From: RYN-133 sp963754285 | Lineage (GTDB): Bacteria; Actinomycetota; Actinomycetes; Mycobacteriales; Jatrophihabitantaceae | Direction: 5' to 3' | Assembly: GCA_963754285.1 (NCBI GenBank) | Contig: CAVWFN010000006.1 | Location: forward strand, 682,001-746,000 | DNA length: 64,000 nucleotides | Part shown: positions 7,329 through 17,003 of the stretch, in pieces | Numbering within the stretch: the first letter of the stretch is position 1 | How the letters are laid out: each line of letters opens with the position of its first letter | Translations under genes and position numbers: made by a program | The notes under the pieces: generated by a model | What the model saw: the letters and a program-made list of their open reading frames with translations, nothing else | Told to the model about the DNA's origin: nothing | The model's database searches: none

Positions 7329-8618
7329 CTACAGAACCCACGGGCTCGAACGGCCCGGCGCGGCGCTCGTCGCTTCGCGACGGCTCAGCACCAACCCGAC
7401 CGCCAAGCCCGAACCCACGGCGCCGGCGACGGCGATGGCGACTGCTGGACCCCACCACGCGGTCATCGCTCCGCCGATGAGCAGTCCGACGCCCTGCGCG
7501 GCCAACAGGCTGGAACTTGCCAGCCCGATCGCCTGGCCGCGCGTGCTCGACGGCACGATCGCCACGAACTCGGCGATCAGGACGACGAGGTAGGAGCTGC
7601 ACACGCCGCAGGTCCCCCACAACACCACCCCCAACCAGATCGGCGGATTGCCCGCACAGGCAACCAGTGGCAATCCGGCGGCAACGGCGAGTACCCCGAG
7701 CAAGCGGGACCGCGATGCCGGTCGCACCCATCGGGTGAGCACCACCGTGCCGATCAGATTTCCCGTCGGGTTGGCGGCAAGCAGTAGTCCGACCGAGGTC
7801 GGGCCACCGCCGTGACCGTTCGCGAACGGCGCCGCCAACCCCTCCGGGATCACCCAGAACGCGGTCAACCACGCGAACCCGAGCAGCAGCCGCAGGCGCG
7901 GGTCGTGCGCGATCGCACGCGCTCCGACACGCATCTGGCGCAGCATCCGCACGCCCGGTGCCGGCACCGGGAACCGCGACAACCCGAATCCGACCGCAGC
8001 GGCGCCGACGACGAACGTGAGCGCATCGATCGCGAGAGCCAAGTCCGCCCCGGTGATCGCCACGACCACGCCGCCGACGGCGAATCCGACCAGCTGCATC
8101 GCCTGCGATGTCGCCGTGCGCAGACCGACGGCGGCCTGGTAGCGCGGGCCGGTGAACAGGTCGGCGACCACCGCCGGCTCGGCTGCGCTGTACGGCGATC
8201 CGGCGAGCACCGCGGCGATGAGCAGCACGCACAGCACCGGCAGAGGTATGCCGGGAATCGCCATCAACGCGAACAGGGCCGCGCGGATGAGGTCGCAGAT
8301 GACCATCAAGCCACGCCGCGGCCGGCTGTCGGCCAGACCGGAGAGCACCAACCCGCCGATGACGGCCGGCAGGAAGGTCAGGGCGTACGTCGCCGCCGTC
8401 GCAAGACCCGAGCCGGTCCGGGAGAACACCAGGATCGCCAACGCGACGCGCGCGAGCTGGTCGCCGAGCTGCGACTGCGCGCCGGCGACGAAGAGCACGG
8501 CGAAATCGCGGTTGCGAAACAGCGCACCGAAGGTGACAGCGGCGGCGGCATCCGGCCCGGGGCCGGATGTCGGATCGGGATCGGGTGAACCGACGACACT
8601 GCGGTGGCGACCGGTCAC
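7329..8618 (-). CDS. MFS transporter
   Basis: A 429-residue protein with about twelve hydrophobic helices and the major-facilitator layout of the MDR/enterobactin-exporter type. The segment FRNRDFAVLFVAGAQSQLGD precedes helix 1, and the loop 2-3 signature appears as LSGLADSRPRRG. The GTG start at 8618 gives a Pro/Asp-rich N-terminus of about 25 residues; a later start is possible. It lies 78 bases downstream of the M20 gene on the same strand and could be co-transcribed with it. It converges on the heptapeptide mini-ORFs, so export of a small peptide or amino-acid conjugate is a possible but unproven role. Confidence 0.85.
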   Translation of the reverse strand: MTGRHRSVVGSPDPDPTSGPGPDAAAAVTFGALFRNRDFAVLFVAGAQSQLGDQLARVALAILVFSRTGSGLATAATYALTFLPAVIGGLVLSGLADSRPRRGLMVICDLIRAALFALMAIPGIPLPVLCVLLIAAVLAGSPYSAAEPAVVADLFTGPRYQAAVGLRTATSQAMQLVGFAVGGVVVAITGADLALAIDALTFVVGAAAVGFGLSRFPVPAPGVRMLRQMRVGARAIAHDPRLRLLLGFAWLTAFWVIPEGLAAPFANGHGGGPTSVGLLLAANPTGNLIGTVVLTRWVRPASRSRLLGVLAVAAGLPLVACAGNPPIWLGVVLWGTCGVCSSYLVVLIAEFVAIVPSSTRGQAIGLASSSLLAAQGVGLLIGGAMTAWWGPAVAIAVAGAVGSGLAVGLVLSRREATSAAPGRSSPWVL

Positions 8619-8696
8619 GCGAGGCAGCTTATTGGCGCGTCAAGACGAGCACCAAAGATCATCGCCGTACGCCGACGAAGATCAATATCGAAGCGT

Positions 8697-9918
8697 TCAG
8701 TTCGCAGCCGCCGCCCGGTCTCGGCGCAGGGCGCGGACGGCCAGCTCGCTGTGCAGCAGCACCCCGCGCGGCAGCACCGAGTCATCGAAGGCCGCGCGCG
8801 GGCTGTGATTGCTGGGCGCCGTCGCCCAGTCATCGGTCGGGCATGCGCCGAGGAACAGGTAGCAGCCGGGCACCTGTGCGAGCACTCGCGAGAAGTCCTC
8901 GGCACCGGTCAGCGGCGACTCCATCGGCTTCGTAGCCGTCCTCGCCGAACACCTCTCGAGCGACCTGCGCCGCGAAGGCGGCGTGCGTGTCGTCATTGAC
9001 CGTGACCGGGTACTCAGCGGTGTAGTCGGCGTCGACGGACATGCCGTACCCGGCGGCCACGTGCTCGCACAGCCGCACGGCTTCGGCTGCCATCCGCTCC
9101 CGGGCCGCCTGCGAGAACGTGCGCACCGTGGCGTCGAACTCCGCCTCGTCCGGGATGATGTTGCGTTTCGTGCCGGCGTGGAAGTAGCCGACCGTGACGA
9201 CCGCGGGATCGAACACGTCGAACCGGCGGGTCACCAGGGTCTGCAGGTCGCCGACGAGCTGCGCGGCGACGCTGACCGGATCCTTGGCCGAGTGCGGCGT
9301 CGAGCCGTGCCCGCCCTCGCCGCGGACCGTGACGTGCAGCCGGTCGCTGGCCGCCATGAGCGTGCCCGGGCGGGTTGTGAACCGGCCGCGCGGCAGCAGC
9401 CCGGACGACACGTGGATCCCGTACGCCGAGTCGGCACGACGCCCGGAGGCGTCCAGCACGCCCTCGGCGATCATGGCGCCGGCGCCGTCCCAGCCCTCCT
9501 CGCCCGGCTGGAACATGAACACGACGTCGCCGTCGAGTTCGTCGCGGTGTGCCGAGAGCACTCGGGCGGCGCCGAGCAGCATCGTCGTGTGCAGGTCGTG
9601 CCCGCAGGCGTGCATCGCTCCGTGCACCTTGCTCGCGAACTCGACACCGGTCGCCTCGGTGACGGGGAGCGCGTCCATGTCCCCGCGAAGCAACACGGTG
9701 GGGCCGCCCGGCTTGCCGCGCAGCACGGCGGTCACCGACGTCAGCGCCGACCCGGTGCTGATCTCCAGCCCGAGGCCGTCCAGCTGCTCGAGCACCGTGC
9801 GCTGGGTCAGCGGCAGGTCGAGCCCGATCTCGGGCTCTTGGTGCAGCGTGTGCCGGATCTCGGCCAGGTCATTGGCAAGTTCCTGCGCGTCGTCGCGCAG
9901 GCGGTCGGCAAGAGGCAT
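8697..9918 (-). pseudogene. M20-family amidohydrolase (N-acyl-amino-acid/hippurate hydrolase type), one frameshift
   Basis: From ATG 9918 (MPLADRLRDDAQELAND) the frame shows the M20D metal-binding pattern: LLRGDMDALPV, MHACGHDLHTTMLLGAA and the catalytic FQPGEEGWDGAGAMI. Near 8925, after EVFGEDGYEA, the homologous continuation MESPLTGAEDFSRV, with the C-terminal metal region SNHSPRAAFDD, moves to the next frame and stops at 8697. The total length of 3n+1 implies a single inserted base; repaired length is about 406 residues. The family cleaves N-acyl or aryl groups from amino acids in the cytosol using two metal ions. The start is only 22 bases from the divergent dioxygenase gene. Confidence 0.83.
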
Positions 9919-9940
9919 TGTTCGACCGTACCTTCGGATC

Positions 9941-10815
9941 ATGTTCACCGAGCAGGGTTCGGCCGCCACCGTGATCGCCAGCCTCGCGCAGTGCGAGACC
10001 CGAGGTTGAAGGCGGTGCTCGAGTCGCTCGTGCGACATGTGCACGACTTCGTGAAGGACGTCGAGCTCACCGAGGACGAGTGGTCCGCGGCGATCTCGTT
10101 CCTCACCGAGACAGGCCAGATGTCCGACGCGGTGCGGCAGGAGTTCATCCTGCTCTCGGACGTCCTGGGCGTTTCAATGCTCGTCGAGACGATCAACCAC
10201 CGCGTGCGCGGCGCGGCTACCGAGTCGACGGTGCTCGGCCCGTTCCACGTCGTCAGCTCACCTGAGCGCGAGCTCGGCGCCGACATCGACCTCGACGGGC
10301 ACGGCACCGCGTGTGTCGTGTCCGGCCAGGTGCGCTCGAGCGACGGCACGCCGCTGCCGGGCGCTCAGGTCGACGTCTGGCAGGCCAATGCCGACGGCTT
10401 CTACGACGTGCAACAACCCGGTGTGCTGCCGGAGCGCAACCTGCGCGGGATGTTCACCGCCGACGACGACGGGCGGTTCTGGTTCCGCACCGTCGTGCCG
10501 AGTGACTACCCCATCCCGAACGACGGACCCGTCGGTCGCCTGCTCGCCGCGACCGGGCGCCATCCCTACCGTCCGGCGCACGTGCATTTCATCGTGTCGG
10601 CGCCCGGGCACCGGCCGGTCACGACTCACGCGTTCGTCGCAGACAGTCCCTACCTGGATTCGGACGTGGTCTTCGGCGTGAAGGAAAGCCTGGTGCGCGA
10701 CTTCGCCGAGGTCGACGACCCGTCACGCGCCGACGGGTTCGGCGTGCCGAACCCGTTCCGCGCAGCGACGTTCGACATCGTCCTCGAGCGATCGGTCACC
10801 ACGGCGACTGGATGA
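9941..10815 (+). pseudogene. Intradiol ring-cleavage dioxygenase (hydroxyquinol/catechol 1,2-dioxygenase type), one frameshift
   Basis: ATG 9941 opens MFTEQGSAATVIASLAQ, the typical start of actinobacterial hydroxyquinol 1,2-dioxygenases. The rest of the protein (DPRLKAVLESLVRHVHDFV onward) is one frame away, switching near 9985-9996; the length of 3n+2 implies one missing base. The non-haem Fe(III) ligands are present: Tyr in GFYDVQ, Tyr in PSDYPIPNDGPVG, and two His in PYRPAHVHFIV. Repaired length is about 291 residues. It would open an aromatic diol ring in the beta-ketoadipate or resorcinol route. Its last 20 bases overlap the convergent VOC gene. Hydroxyquinol versus catechol specificity cannot be decided here. 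Confidence 0.83.
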
Positions 10816-11137
10816 GACCGATCGGGTTGCCGTCCGGATCGTCGATGATCGCGACCAGGCGTCCGCCGCCGACGTCGTGTGCAGCCTGCTTCTCGGTGCC
10901 GCCGGCCTCGAGCAGTGCTGTGACGGTCGCGGCGATGTCGTCGACGTGGAAGTGCCCGACCGGGCCGGTCATGCCGTTCTCGTGGCCGTTCGGGACGAGG
11001 CCGAACTGCTGATCGCCGATCTGGTACCCGACGTAGTACGGCTCATCGGTCGTCGGGCCGGTGCCGAGCAGGGCGGTGAACACCCGCTTGGACGCCTCGA
11101 GGTCGCGCGACGGGTACAGCACGGTCTGCATTGCCAT
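10796..11137 (-). CDS. VOC-family (glyoxalase/bleomycin-resistance fold) protein
   Basis: A 113-residue single-chain VOC protein: MQTVLYPSRDLEASKRVFTA begins the first beta-alpha-beta-beta-beta module, and VGHFHVDDIAATVTALLEAG plus IIDDPDGNPIGLIQ form the second. It has the size and pattern of the glyoxalase-like proteins often controlled by ECF41 sigma factors. A GAGGAGA site precedes ATG 11137. It is divergent from the sigma gene, with an ECF41-like promoter facing it. Substrate unknown. Confidence 0.85.
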   Translation of the reverse strand: MAMQTVLYPSRDLEASKRVFTALLGTGPTTDEPYYVGYQIGDQQFGLVPNGHENGMTGPVGHFHVDDIAATVTALLEAGGTEKQAAHDVGGGRLVAIIDDPDGNPIGLIQSPW

Positions 11138-11152
11138 GATGATCTCCTCGTG

Positions 11153-11180
11153 TGGTCACATCGCGTGCTTCGCGACGGTC
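11153..11180 (+). promoter_or_regulatory. ECF41-like promoter towards the sigma factor gene
   Basis: TGGTCACA (11153-11160) is followed after exactly 16 bases by GGTC (11177-11180), close to the ECF41 consensus TGTCACA-N16-CGTC. The start codon of the sigma gene lies 41 bases downstream, which suits autoregulation. Confidence 0.6.
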
Positions 11181-11188
11181 ATGGATGT

Positions 11189-11216
11189 GACCACGCCGGG
11201 CGAACGAATGTGACGA
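11189..11216 (-). promoter_or_regulatory. ECF41-like promoter towards the VOC gene
   Basis: Read on the minus strand, TCGTCACA (11216-11209) is followed after exactly 16 bases by GGTC (11192-11189), the same architecture as the plus-strand promoter. It lies 52 bases before the VOC start codon. The two sites are arranged back to back. Confidence 0.6.
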
Positions 11217-11220
11217 GGAC

Positions 11221-12081
11221 ATGGGCGACGACCTTTTGACCGAACGGTTCGAGCAGCAGCGCAGCCGATTGCACGCGGTCGCGTACCGCATCCTCGGCTC
11301 GGCGAGCGAGGCCGACGACGCGGTGCAGGAGGCGTGGCTGCGCTTCGACCGCACCGACGTCGCCGATGTGGCCAACCTCGAGGGCTGGCTGACCACGGTG
11401 GTCGCGCGGGTGTGCCTGAACATGCTCCAGTCGCGCAAGACGCGGCGCGAGGCGCCGCTCGACGAGGTGGCCCTCGACGCCACCGAGGACCGCGAGACGG
11501 TCGACCCGGCCGACGAGGCCGTGCTCGCCGAGTCGGTCGGACGCGCAATGCTGATCGTGCTCGACACGCTGTCCCCGGCCGAACGGCTGGCCTTCGTCCT
11601 GCACGACATGTTCGCGCTGCCGTTCGACGAGATCGCACCGATCGTCGGGCGCGAGCCGGCCGCGGCGCGACAGTTGGCCAGCCGGGCGCGCCGCCGCGTC
11701 GCCGGTGCCGATCCGGACGCCGAGCCGGACGCAGCCCGGCACCGCGGTGTGGTCGACGCGTTCCTCACGGCATCACGCAAGGGCGACTTCGCCGCGCTGG
11801 TCGCGTTGCTCGACCCGGACGCGGTGGTGCGCTCCGACGACGCGGGCGTCCAGACCGGCGCACCGGCCGCGGTGCGCGGCGCCGACAGCGTCGCCGCGAT
11901 GTTCTCCGGTCGCGCGCGGGCAGCACGTCCGGCACTGGTCGACGGACGCCCCGGGCTGGCCTGGCTCACCGGCGGTCAGCCGAAGGTCGTCTTCGACTTC
12001 ACCATCGTCGACGGCGTGGTCAGGGCGATCGACCTCATCGCCGACACCGAGGTGCTGGGGCAGCTCGAACTGCAGCTGTGA
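11221..12081 (+). CDS. ECF41-type RNA polymerase sigma factor with SnoaL-like C-terminal domain (SigJ-like)
   Basis: A 286-residue sigma factor. Region 2 (AVAYRILGSASEADDAVQEAWLRF, about residues 21-44) and region 4 (LSPAERLAFVLHDMFALPFDEIAPIVGR) are followed by an NTF2/SnoaL-like extension of about 100 residues (RGVVDAFLTASRKGDFAALVALL). That extension is the hallmark of ECF41, which has no classical anti-sigma factor and is controlled by this built-in domain. The context (divergent VOC gene, TCACA-N16-GGTC promoters on both strands) fits the class. The inducing signal is unknown. Confidence 0.9.
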   Translation: MGDDLLTERFEQQRSRLHAVAYRILGSASEADDAVQEAWLRFDRTDVADVANLEGWLTTVVARVCLNMLQSRKTRREAPLDEVALDATEDRETVDPADEAVLAESVGRAMLIVLDTLSPAERLAFVLHDMFALPFDEIAPIVGREPAAARQLASRARRRVAGADPDAEPDAARHRGVVDAFLTASRKGDFAALVALLDPDAVVRSDDAGVQTGAPAAVRGADSVAAMFSGRARAARPALVDGRPGLAWLTGGQPKVVFDFTIVDGVVRAIDLIADTEVLGQLELQL

Positions 12082-12086
12082 TCGCT

Positions 12087-14060
12087 TCAGAACAGCCGCT
12101 CGGCGTGGCGTCTCAGCGCGCGCGCCACACCACGGAAGGTCAGGATCGCGGCGAACGCGAGCCCGCCGAAGCCGAGGATCCACAGCGCGGTCTGCACCTT
12201 GTGATCGGACGTCGCCGCGGCGGCCACCAGCAGCAGCGCGGACGACACCGCGCCTGCGCTGCCGATCGCCGCGAGCACTGCCCGGTCGACCCAGTCGTCG
12301 ACGACGAGGCGATCGCGCCCGGCGTACCGCTCGTGCCGCATGGTCAGGCTGCCGGCACGCAGCTGGCCGGCGATCGCCTCGGCGTGCTCCGGCAGGGTTC
12401 GCAGCGCCGGCAGCAGCCTCAGCACCTCGTGCTGCAGCATCTCGCGCGGCGTGCCGAACGCGTCGCGGTGCTGCTTCACGACGTCCTTGCTCGCCTCGAC
12501 CATGCTGAAGCCCGGTTCGAGCACGCGCAGGGTGCCCTCGAGGGTGACCAGCGACCGCCCCAGCAAGGTGATCGAGGCCGGTGGACGCAGATCGTGCCGT
12601 TGCATGATCGACAGGACGTGGCCGATCATCGCCGGGTCGAACCCGCCCGCGCTGTCGAGATCGGCGAGCGGGACCGCCAGGTCGGCTTCGAGCGAGCGCA
12701 GGTCGACCGCCGACTCGCTCCCGGCGAGGTCGCGTGCGGCGCGCGCGAGGATGCTCGCGTCGTTCGTGGCGAAGCCCAGCGCGATACCGCGCAACCCGCC
12801 CAGCGCCAGCGAGCTGAGCCGCCCGACCGACCCGAAGTCGAGCAGCCAGATCGTCCCCGACGAGTCGACCAGCAGGTTGCCCGGATGGGGGTCGGCGTGG
12901 AACAGGCCGTCCTCGAGAACCTGCCCGATGAACGACGCGAGCACGTGCTCGGCCAGTTCGTGCCGCGTTGCCGCACACTTCTCGACGGCTTCCTCGTCGC
13001 TGATCGACCGGGCGTCGATCACCTCGTCCATCACGAGCACGCGGCCGGTCGAGATCTGCTCGTAGACCTTCGGAATCGCGATGCCGACGTCGCCGGCGCG
13101 GTGCTCGCGCAACCGCATGCCGAGGTTGGCCTCGTGCTGATAGTCGAGCTCGTCCTCGATGCCGATGATCAGCTCTTCGCAGAGCTGCGCGAGCCCGATG
13201 ATGCGCGCGGCCTCGACCCGCCGCTCCAGTTGCGTCGCCGCCAGCCGCAAGACAGCCGCGTCGCGGATCACGATCTCGCGCACCTCGGGGCGCTGCACCT
13301 TGACCACGACCCGCGTGCCGTCGGTGAGCGTCGCGCGATGCGTCTGGCCGATCGACGCGGCGGCGAGCGGCGTCCAGTCGAATGACGCGAACACCTCGCC
13401 GTAGGGCACGCCGAGTTCGTCCTCGACCACTTCGCGCACCTGCTCGGCAGGGAACGGCTTCACGTCGGCGCGCAGGTTCGACAGCTCGGCGATCAACACC
13501 GGCGGCAGGATGTCACCGCGGGTCGACGCCACCTGGCCGAATTTCACGAGCATCCCGCCGGCGTCCTCGAACACGCGGCGCAGCCGGCGGGCGAGGTCGG
13601 GCGATTCGAGCGCCGACCGGCTCGCGAAGCGCAGGTGCAGCAAGCCGTGCTGTCGGGCGAGGCCGGCGACCTCGCGCATGCGGCCGTACGGCGCGAACGC
13701 GCCCTTGACCCGGCGCACCGGGCTCAGCCAGAACGAGTGGTGGCCCGGCGCGCGCTCGTGCTGCTTACGGGTCAGCAGGTCGAGCAGGATCGCGACCGGC
13801 ATCGCGGCGAGGACGCCGAAGAAGATCGCCGTCGCGAACGCGGCGGCCCAGTTGTTGAACCCCGACAGGTCGAGCGAGCGGCCCCTCGAGGTGTTCGTGC
13901 CGATCGCAGCGGCGGCCGCCGCGACTCCGGCGATCCACCCGACGACGCCGATGGCGACGCTGTGCAGCGCGCCGAGCCGGATGCCGAGCAGCCGACTGCA
14001 CAGGCGGCCCACCGTGAACACGAACAGGGGCAGCAGAACCAGGACGAACAGCACCGTCAT
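12087..14060 (-). CDS. AarF/UbiB (ABC1)-family atypical kinase with membrane anchors
   Basis: A 657-residue member of the ABC1/ADCK kinase-like family. Two to three N-terminal helices (from residue 1) precede the kinase-like core: KFGQVASTR (the KxGQ motif), AAASIGQTHRA (the Ala-rich loop replacing the Gly-rich loop), VVVKVQRPEV, then FHADPHPGNLL and LLDFGSVGR for catalysis and metal binding. Two hydrophobic segments near the C-terminus would anchor it again. Family members bind and hydrolyse ATP and assist quinone or lipid metabolism. It ends 5 bases from the convergent sigma gene. Target unknown. Confidence 0.9.
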   Translation of the reverse strand: MTVLFVLVLLPLFVFTVGRLCSRLLGIRLGALHSVAIGVVGWIAGVAAAAAAIGTNTSRGRSLDLSGFNNWAAAFATAIFFGVLAAMPVAILLDLLTRKQHERAPGHHSFWLSPVRRVKGAFAPYGRMREVAGLARQHGLLHLRFASRSALESPDLARRLRRVFEDAGGMLVKFGQVASTRGDILPPVLIAELSNLRADVKPFPAEQVREVVEDELGVPYGEVFASFDWTPLAAASIGQTHRATLTDGTRVVVKVQRPEVREIVIRDAAVLRLAATQLERRVEAARIIGLAQLCEELIIGIEDELDYQHEANLGMRLREHRAGDVGIAIPKVYEQISTGRVLVMDEVIDARSISDEEAVEKCAATRHELAEHVLASFIGQVLEDGLFHADPHPGNLLVDSSGTIWLLDFGSVGRLSSLALGGLRGIALGFATNDASILARAARDLAGSESAVDLRSLEADLAVPLADLDSAGGFDPAMIGHVLSIMQRHDLRPPASITLLGRSLVTLEGTLRVLEPGFSMVEASKDVVKQHRDAFGTPREMLQHEVLRLLPALRTLPEHAEAIAGQLRAGSLTMRHERYAGRDRLVVDDWVDRAVLAAIGSAGAVSSALLLVAAAATSDHKVQTALWILGFGGLAFAAILTFRGVARALRRHAERLF

Positions 14061-14124
14061 CGGACAATCCCCCCAGCGTCCGCCGCAACATGATCAGCGA
14101 CGACACGCTATCCGACGCGGGACG

Positions 14125-16335
14125 TCAGCAGGACCCTCCGGCGCGAGCGATGTTCATGTGCAGTGGCTGGTGCGCGGACGAGTCGCCGACGCCGATGCCG
14201 TAGCAGCCGGGCGTGACCTGGAAGGCGTGCGCGCGGGTGTTCCAGTGCGAGAACGCCATCGGCGTGAGGCGCAGGTGCACGGTCGCGCTGCGGCCCGGCC
14301 GCAGCGACACCCGCTGGTAGTCCTCGAGCTGACGTGGCGGCTCACCCGTGCGCGCGGGCTGATGGACGTAGAGCTGCGCGACCTGCGCGCCCGCGCGGTG
14401 CCCGGTGTTCGTGATCCGCGCGGTGACCATCACGGCACCGCGTGACAACGGCTGCACATGCAGGCGGCTGAATCGGAACGTGGTGTACGACAGCCCGAAC
14501 CCGAACGGGAACATCGGCGCGATGTGCTTGGCCTGGTACCAGCGATATCCGACCAGCAGGCCCTCGCTGTAACGAACCTGCGGCACGCCGTTCTTGTTGT
14601 TGACCCCCGGGTACTGGGCCGCCGTGCGCACCGGGCCGTCCGTGAGCCGCTTCGGGAAGGTGACCGGGAGCTTCCCGGACGGGTCGGCGTCGCCGAAGAG
14701 CAGCGGCGCGATCGCGTTGCCGTCGACCTGCCCCGGGTACCAGTTCTCGACCACGCCGGCGACCTTCGACAGCCACGGCATCACGATCGGCCCGCCGCTC
14801 TGCACGACGACGACCGTGTGCGGGTTCGCGGCCGCGACTGCCGACACGAGCGCGTTCTGGTCGACGTTGTCGTAGGTGCAGCCGTTCACGAGCGAGCACG
14901 TGCCGCTGTGCGCAACGAGGTCGGGACGATCCGCGCCCTCGGTCTCGACGTCGTTGATGAACACGACGGCGACGTTCGCGGCGCCGGCAGCGGTGGCCGC
15001 AGCCTGGGCGCTGGTGCTCGGCGTGTAGGTCACCGTGTCGCCGTTGCTGCCGGCCCGCTGCTGGATCGCGTCGAACGGGCTCACGACGCCGGCCTGGTAG
15101 CCGAACTCGGGCACGTGGCCCGACCCGTAACCCTGCGACGCGAGCGTTGCGCCCGACGGACCGGCGGCGTCGCCGATGACAGCGATGGTGCGTCCCTTTC
15201 CGGTCAGCGGCAGTACGCCGCCGCGCGTTCTTGAGCAGGACGGTGCCCTCTTCGGCGACCTGCTTCGCCGTGGCGATACTCGCCGGCGTCGACGCGTTGG
15301 CAGACGCGGCGTCCGTGCCCTCTGCGGGTCGGTGGTCGAACAGGCCGATCCGGAACATCGTGAACAGGATTCGATGCACCATCCCGTTCAGCACCCGCAT
15401 CGGCACCTGGCCCGCCTGCACCGCCGACTGCAGCTTCGAGCCGTAGTACTGCCCGATCGGCATCTCCATGTCGAGGCCGGCCTTCGCCGACTGCACCGTC
15501 GAGTGCGTCGCGGTCCAGTCGCTCATGACCCAGCCGTTGAACTTGAACTGCTTCTCGAGGTAGCTGGTGCAGCAAGGTCGGGTTCTGGCACGCGTACACG
15601 CCGCGGAACCGGTTGTAGGAGCACATCACCGAGCCGACATGACCCTGCTGCACTGCCGCGCGGAAGGCGGGCAGGTCGATCTCCTCCATCGTCGCGCTGA
15701 CTGACGTCCGAGCTCGCCGTCATGCGGTTGGTCTCCTGGTCGTTCGCGGCGTAGTGCTTGACGGTCGCGATGACGTGCTTCGACTGGATGCCGCGGATGA
15801 CTCCGACCGCCGTCTGCCCGGCAAGGTAGGGGTCTTCGCCGGCGTATTCGAAGTTGCGTCCGTTCAGCGGGGTGCGGTCGATGTCGACGCCCGGCGCGAG
15901 CACGGTGTTGACGCCCTTCGTGAACGCCTCGGTGCCCAGGGCGCGGCCGTAGCGCGTCGTCAGGCGCCGGTCCCAGGACGCCGTTTGCGCGATGCTGTCG
16001 GGGAACGCCGTGACGAGCTGCTGCTGGTCACCCATGCCTGCGCCGGCGTCGTTGAGCACGAGCGCCGGGATGCACAGCCGGCTGTTCGCCGAGATGATGC
16101 CGGCGGCGCCGTGGTTGGTCTGGTCGCTGTAGGACGACCCGGTGACCTCCTGGATCTTGTCGTCAAGCGTCATGTTGGCCATCAGCTCGGCGGTACGTCG
16201 GGCGGGCGACTGGTGCGCGTTCATCCACGGGCAGGCCGACGACGCTGCGGAAGCGGGCGCACTGGTCGTCGTCAACGGGGTCAGGGCGGCCGCGACCACG
16301 GCGGCGGTGACGGCAATTCGCATCAGCTTGGGCAC
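14125..16335 (-). pseudogene. Secreted glycoside hydrolase family 3 (beta-glucosidase type), three frame breaks
   Basis: A Sec-type signal (MPKLMRIAVTAAVVAAALTP) precedes GH3 blocks that read in changing frames. The first frame covers MTLDDKIQEVTG to the VKHYAANDQETNRMTASS block. A second frame gives MEEIDLPAFRAAVQQ and VMCSYNRFRGVYACQNP, a third gives GWVMSDWTATHSTVQSAKAG (nucleophile Asp in SDW), and the fourth gives VLPLTGKGRTIAVIGDAAG through the FnIII-like C-terminus. A direct TGAC duplication at 15698-15705 explains the first break; single-base changes near 15560 and 15215 explain the others. Repaired, it has about 735 residues, the normal size. It would act outside the cell on beta-glucosides or xylosides. 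Every catalytic block is intact, so base-calling or assembly error is plausible. Confidence 0.85.
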
Positions 16336-16412
16336 GAGGGATCAACGAGCGGGGTGTCGAGCCGTTATGCGCGAGCGCGGTCGGCGTTGTCGGCCGCAGT
16401 TAAGGTCATCTC

Positions 16413-16994
16413 ATGACCGGACGTACACCGCGCATCTGTCCATCTCGCTCGACGGCTTCGTCGCCGGGCCCGACCAGACCCGCGAGAATCCCATCGGCGT
16501 GGGCGGCCTTCGCCTGCACCAGTGGCATTTCGAACGCCGACAAACCCGGCCACGAGGTCGACGCGCCGTTGCGCGATCATCTCGTCCGCCCGGAGATCGG
16601 CGCCTATGTGATGGGCCGCAACATGTACGGGCCGATCCGCGGCGAGTGGGACGACGACTGGCGGGGCTGGTGGGGCGACGAACCGCCGTACCACGCGCCC
16701 GTGTTCGTGCTGACCCATTATCCGCACGACCCGATCGAGATGCTCGGCGGGACGACGTTCCATTTCGTCACCGACGGAATCGAGTCGGCGCTCGAGCAGG
16801 CCCACGCCGCCGCCGGTGACCGCGACGTCGACATCGCCGGTGGCGCGAGCGCGGTTCAGCAGACCTTCGCCGTGAACGGGCTCGACGAGTTGGTGCTCGA
16901 CATCATTCCGGTGTTGCTCGGCGCCGGCGAACGACTGTTCGACGGCGTCGCCGACGCGGGTCTGACGCCCGTAGAGGTCGTTGCGTCGCCGTAG
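16413..16994 (+). pseudogene. RibD/dihydrofolate-reductase-like protein, two compensating frameshifts
   Basis: The family N-terminus (RTYTAHLSISLDGFVAGPDQ, then TRENPIGVGG) reads one frame away from the ATG at 16413. The body (GAYVMGRNMYGPIRGEWDDD, then VFVLTHYPHDP and DVDIAGGASAVQQ) returns to the ATG frame near 16540. The net length is a multiple of three (194 codons). The RibD C-terminal fold binds NADPH, and actinobacterial members are small reductases of unknown substrate. An unbroken ORF exists across the region, so an automatic caller would report a chimera with a wrong first 40 residues. Confidence 0.75.
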
Positions 16995-17003
16995 GCGACC
17001 CAC

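Noticed and set aside
8983..9940. Long upstream extension of the dioxygenase frame
   Set aside because: It lies antisense to the M20 gene; the true N-terminus MFTEQ is at 9941 in the adjacent frame.
11334..13385. 683-codon plus-strand open frame across the sigma and AarF genes
   Set aside because: It is antisense to the AarF kinase and out of frame with the sigma gene; Arg/Gln-rich, no domain, a product of high GC.
16142..16819. Plus-strand 225-codon frame carrying the RibD N-terminus
   Set aside because: Only its middle 40 codons are the real protein; the rest is antisense to GH3 or out of frame with the RibD body.
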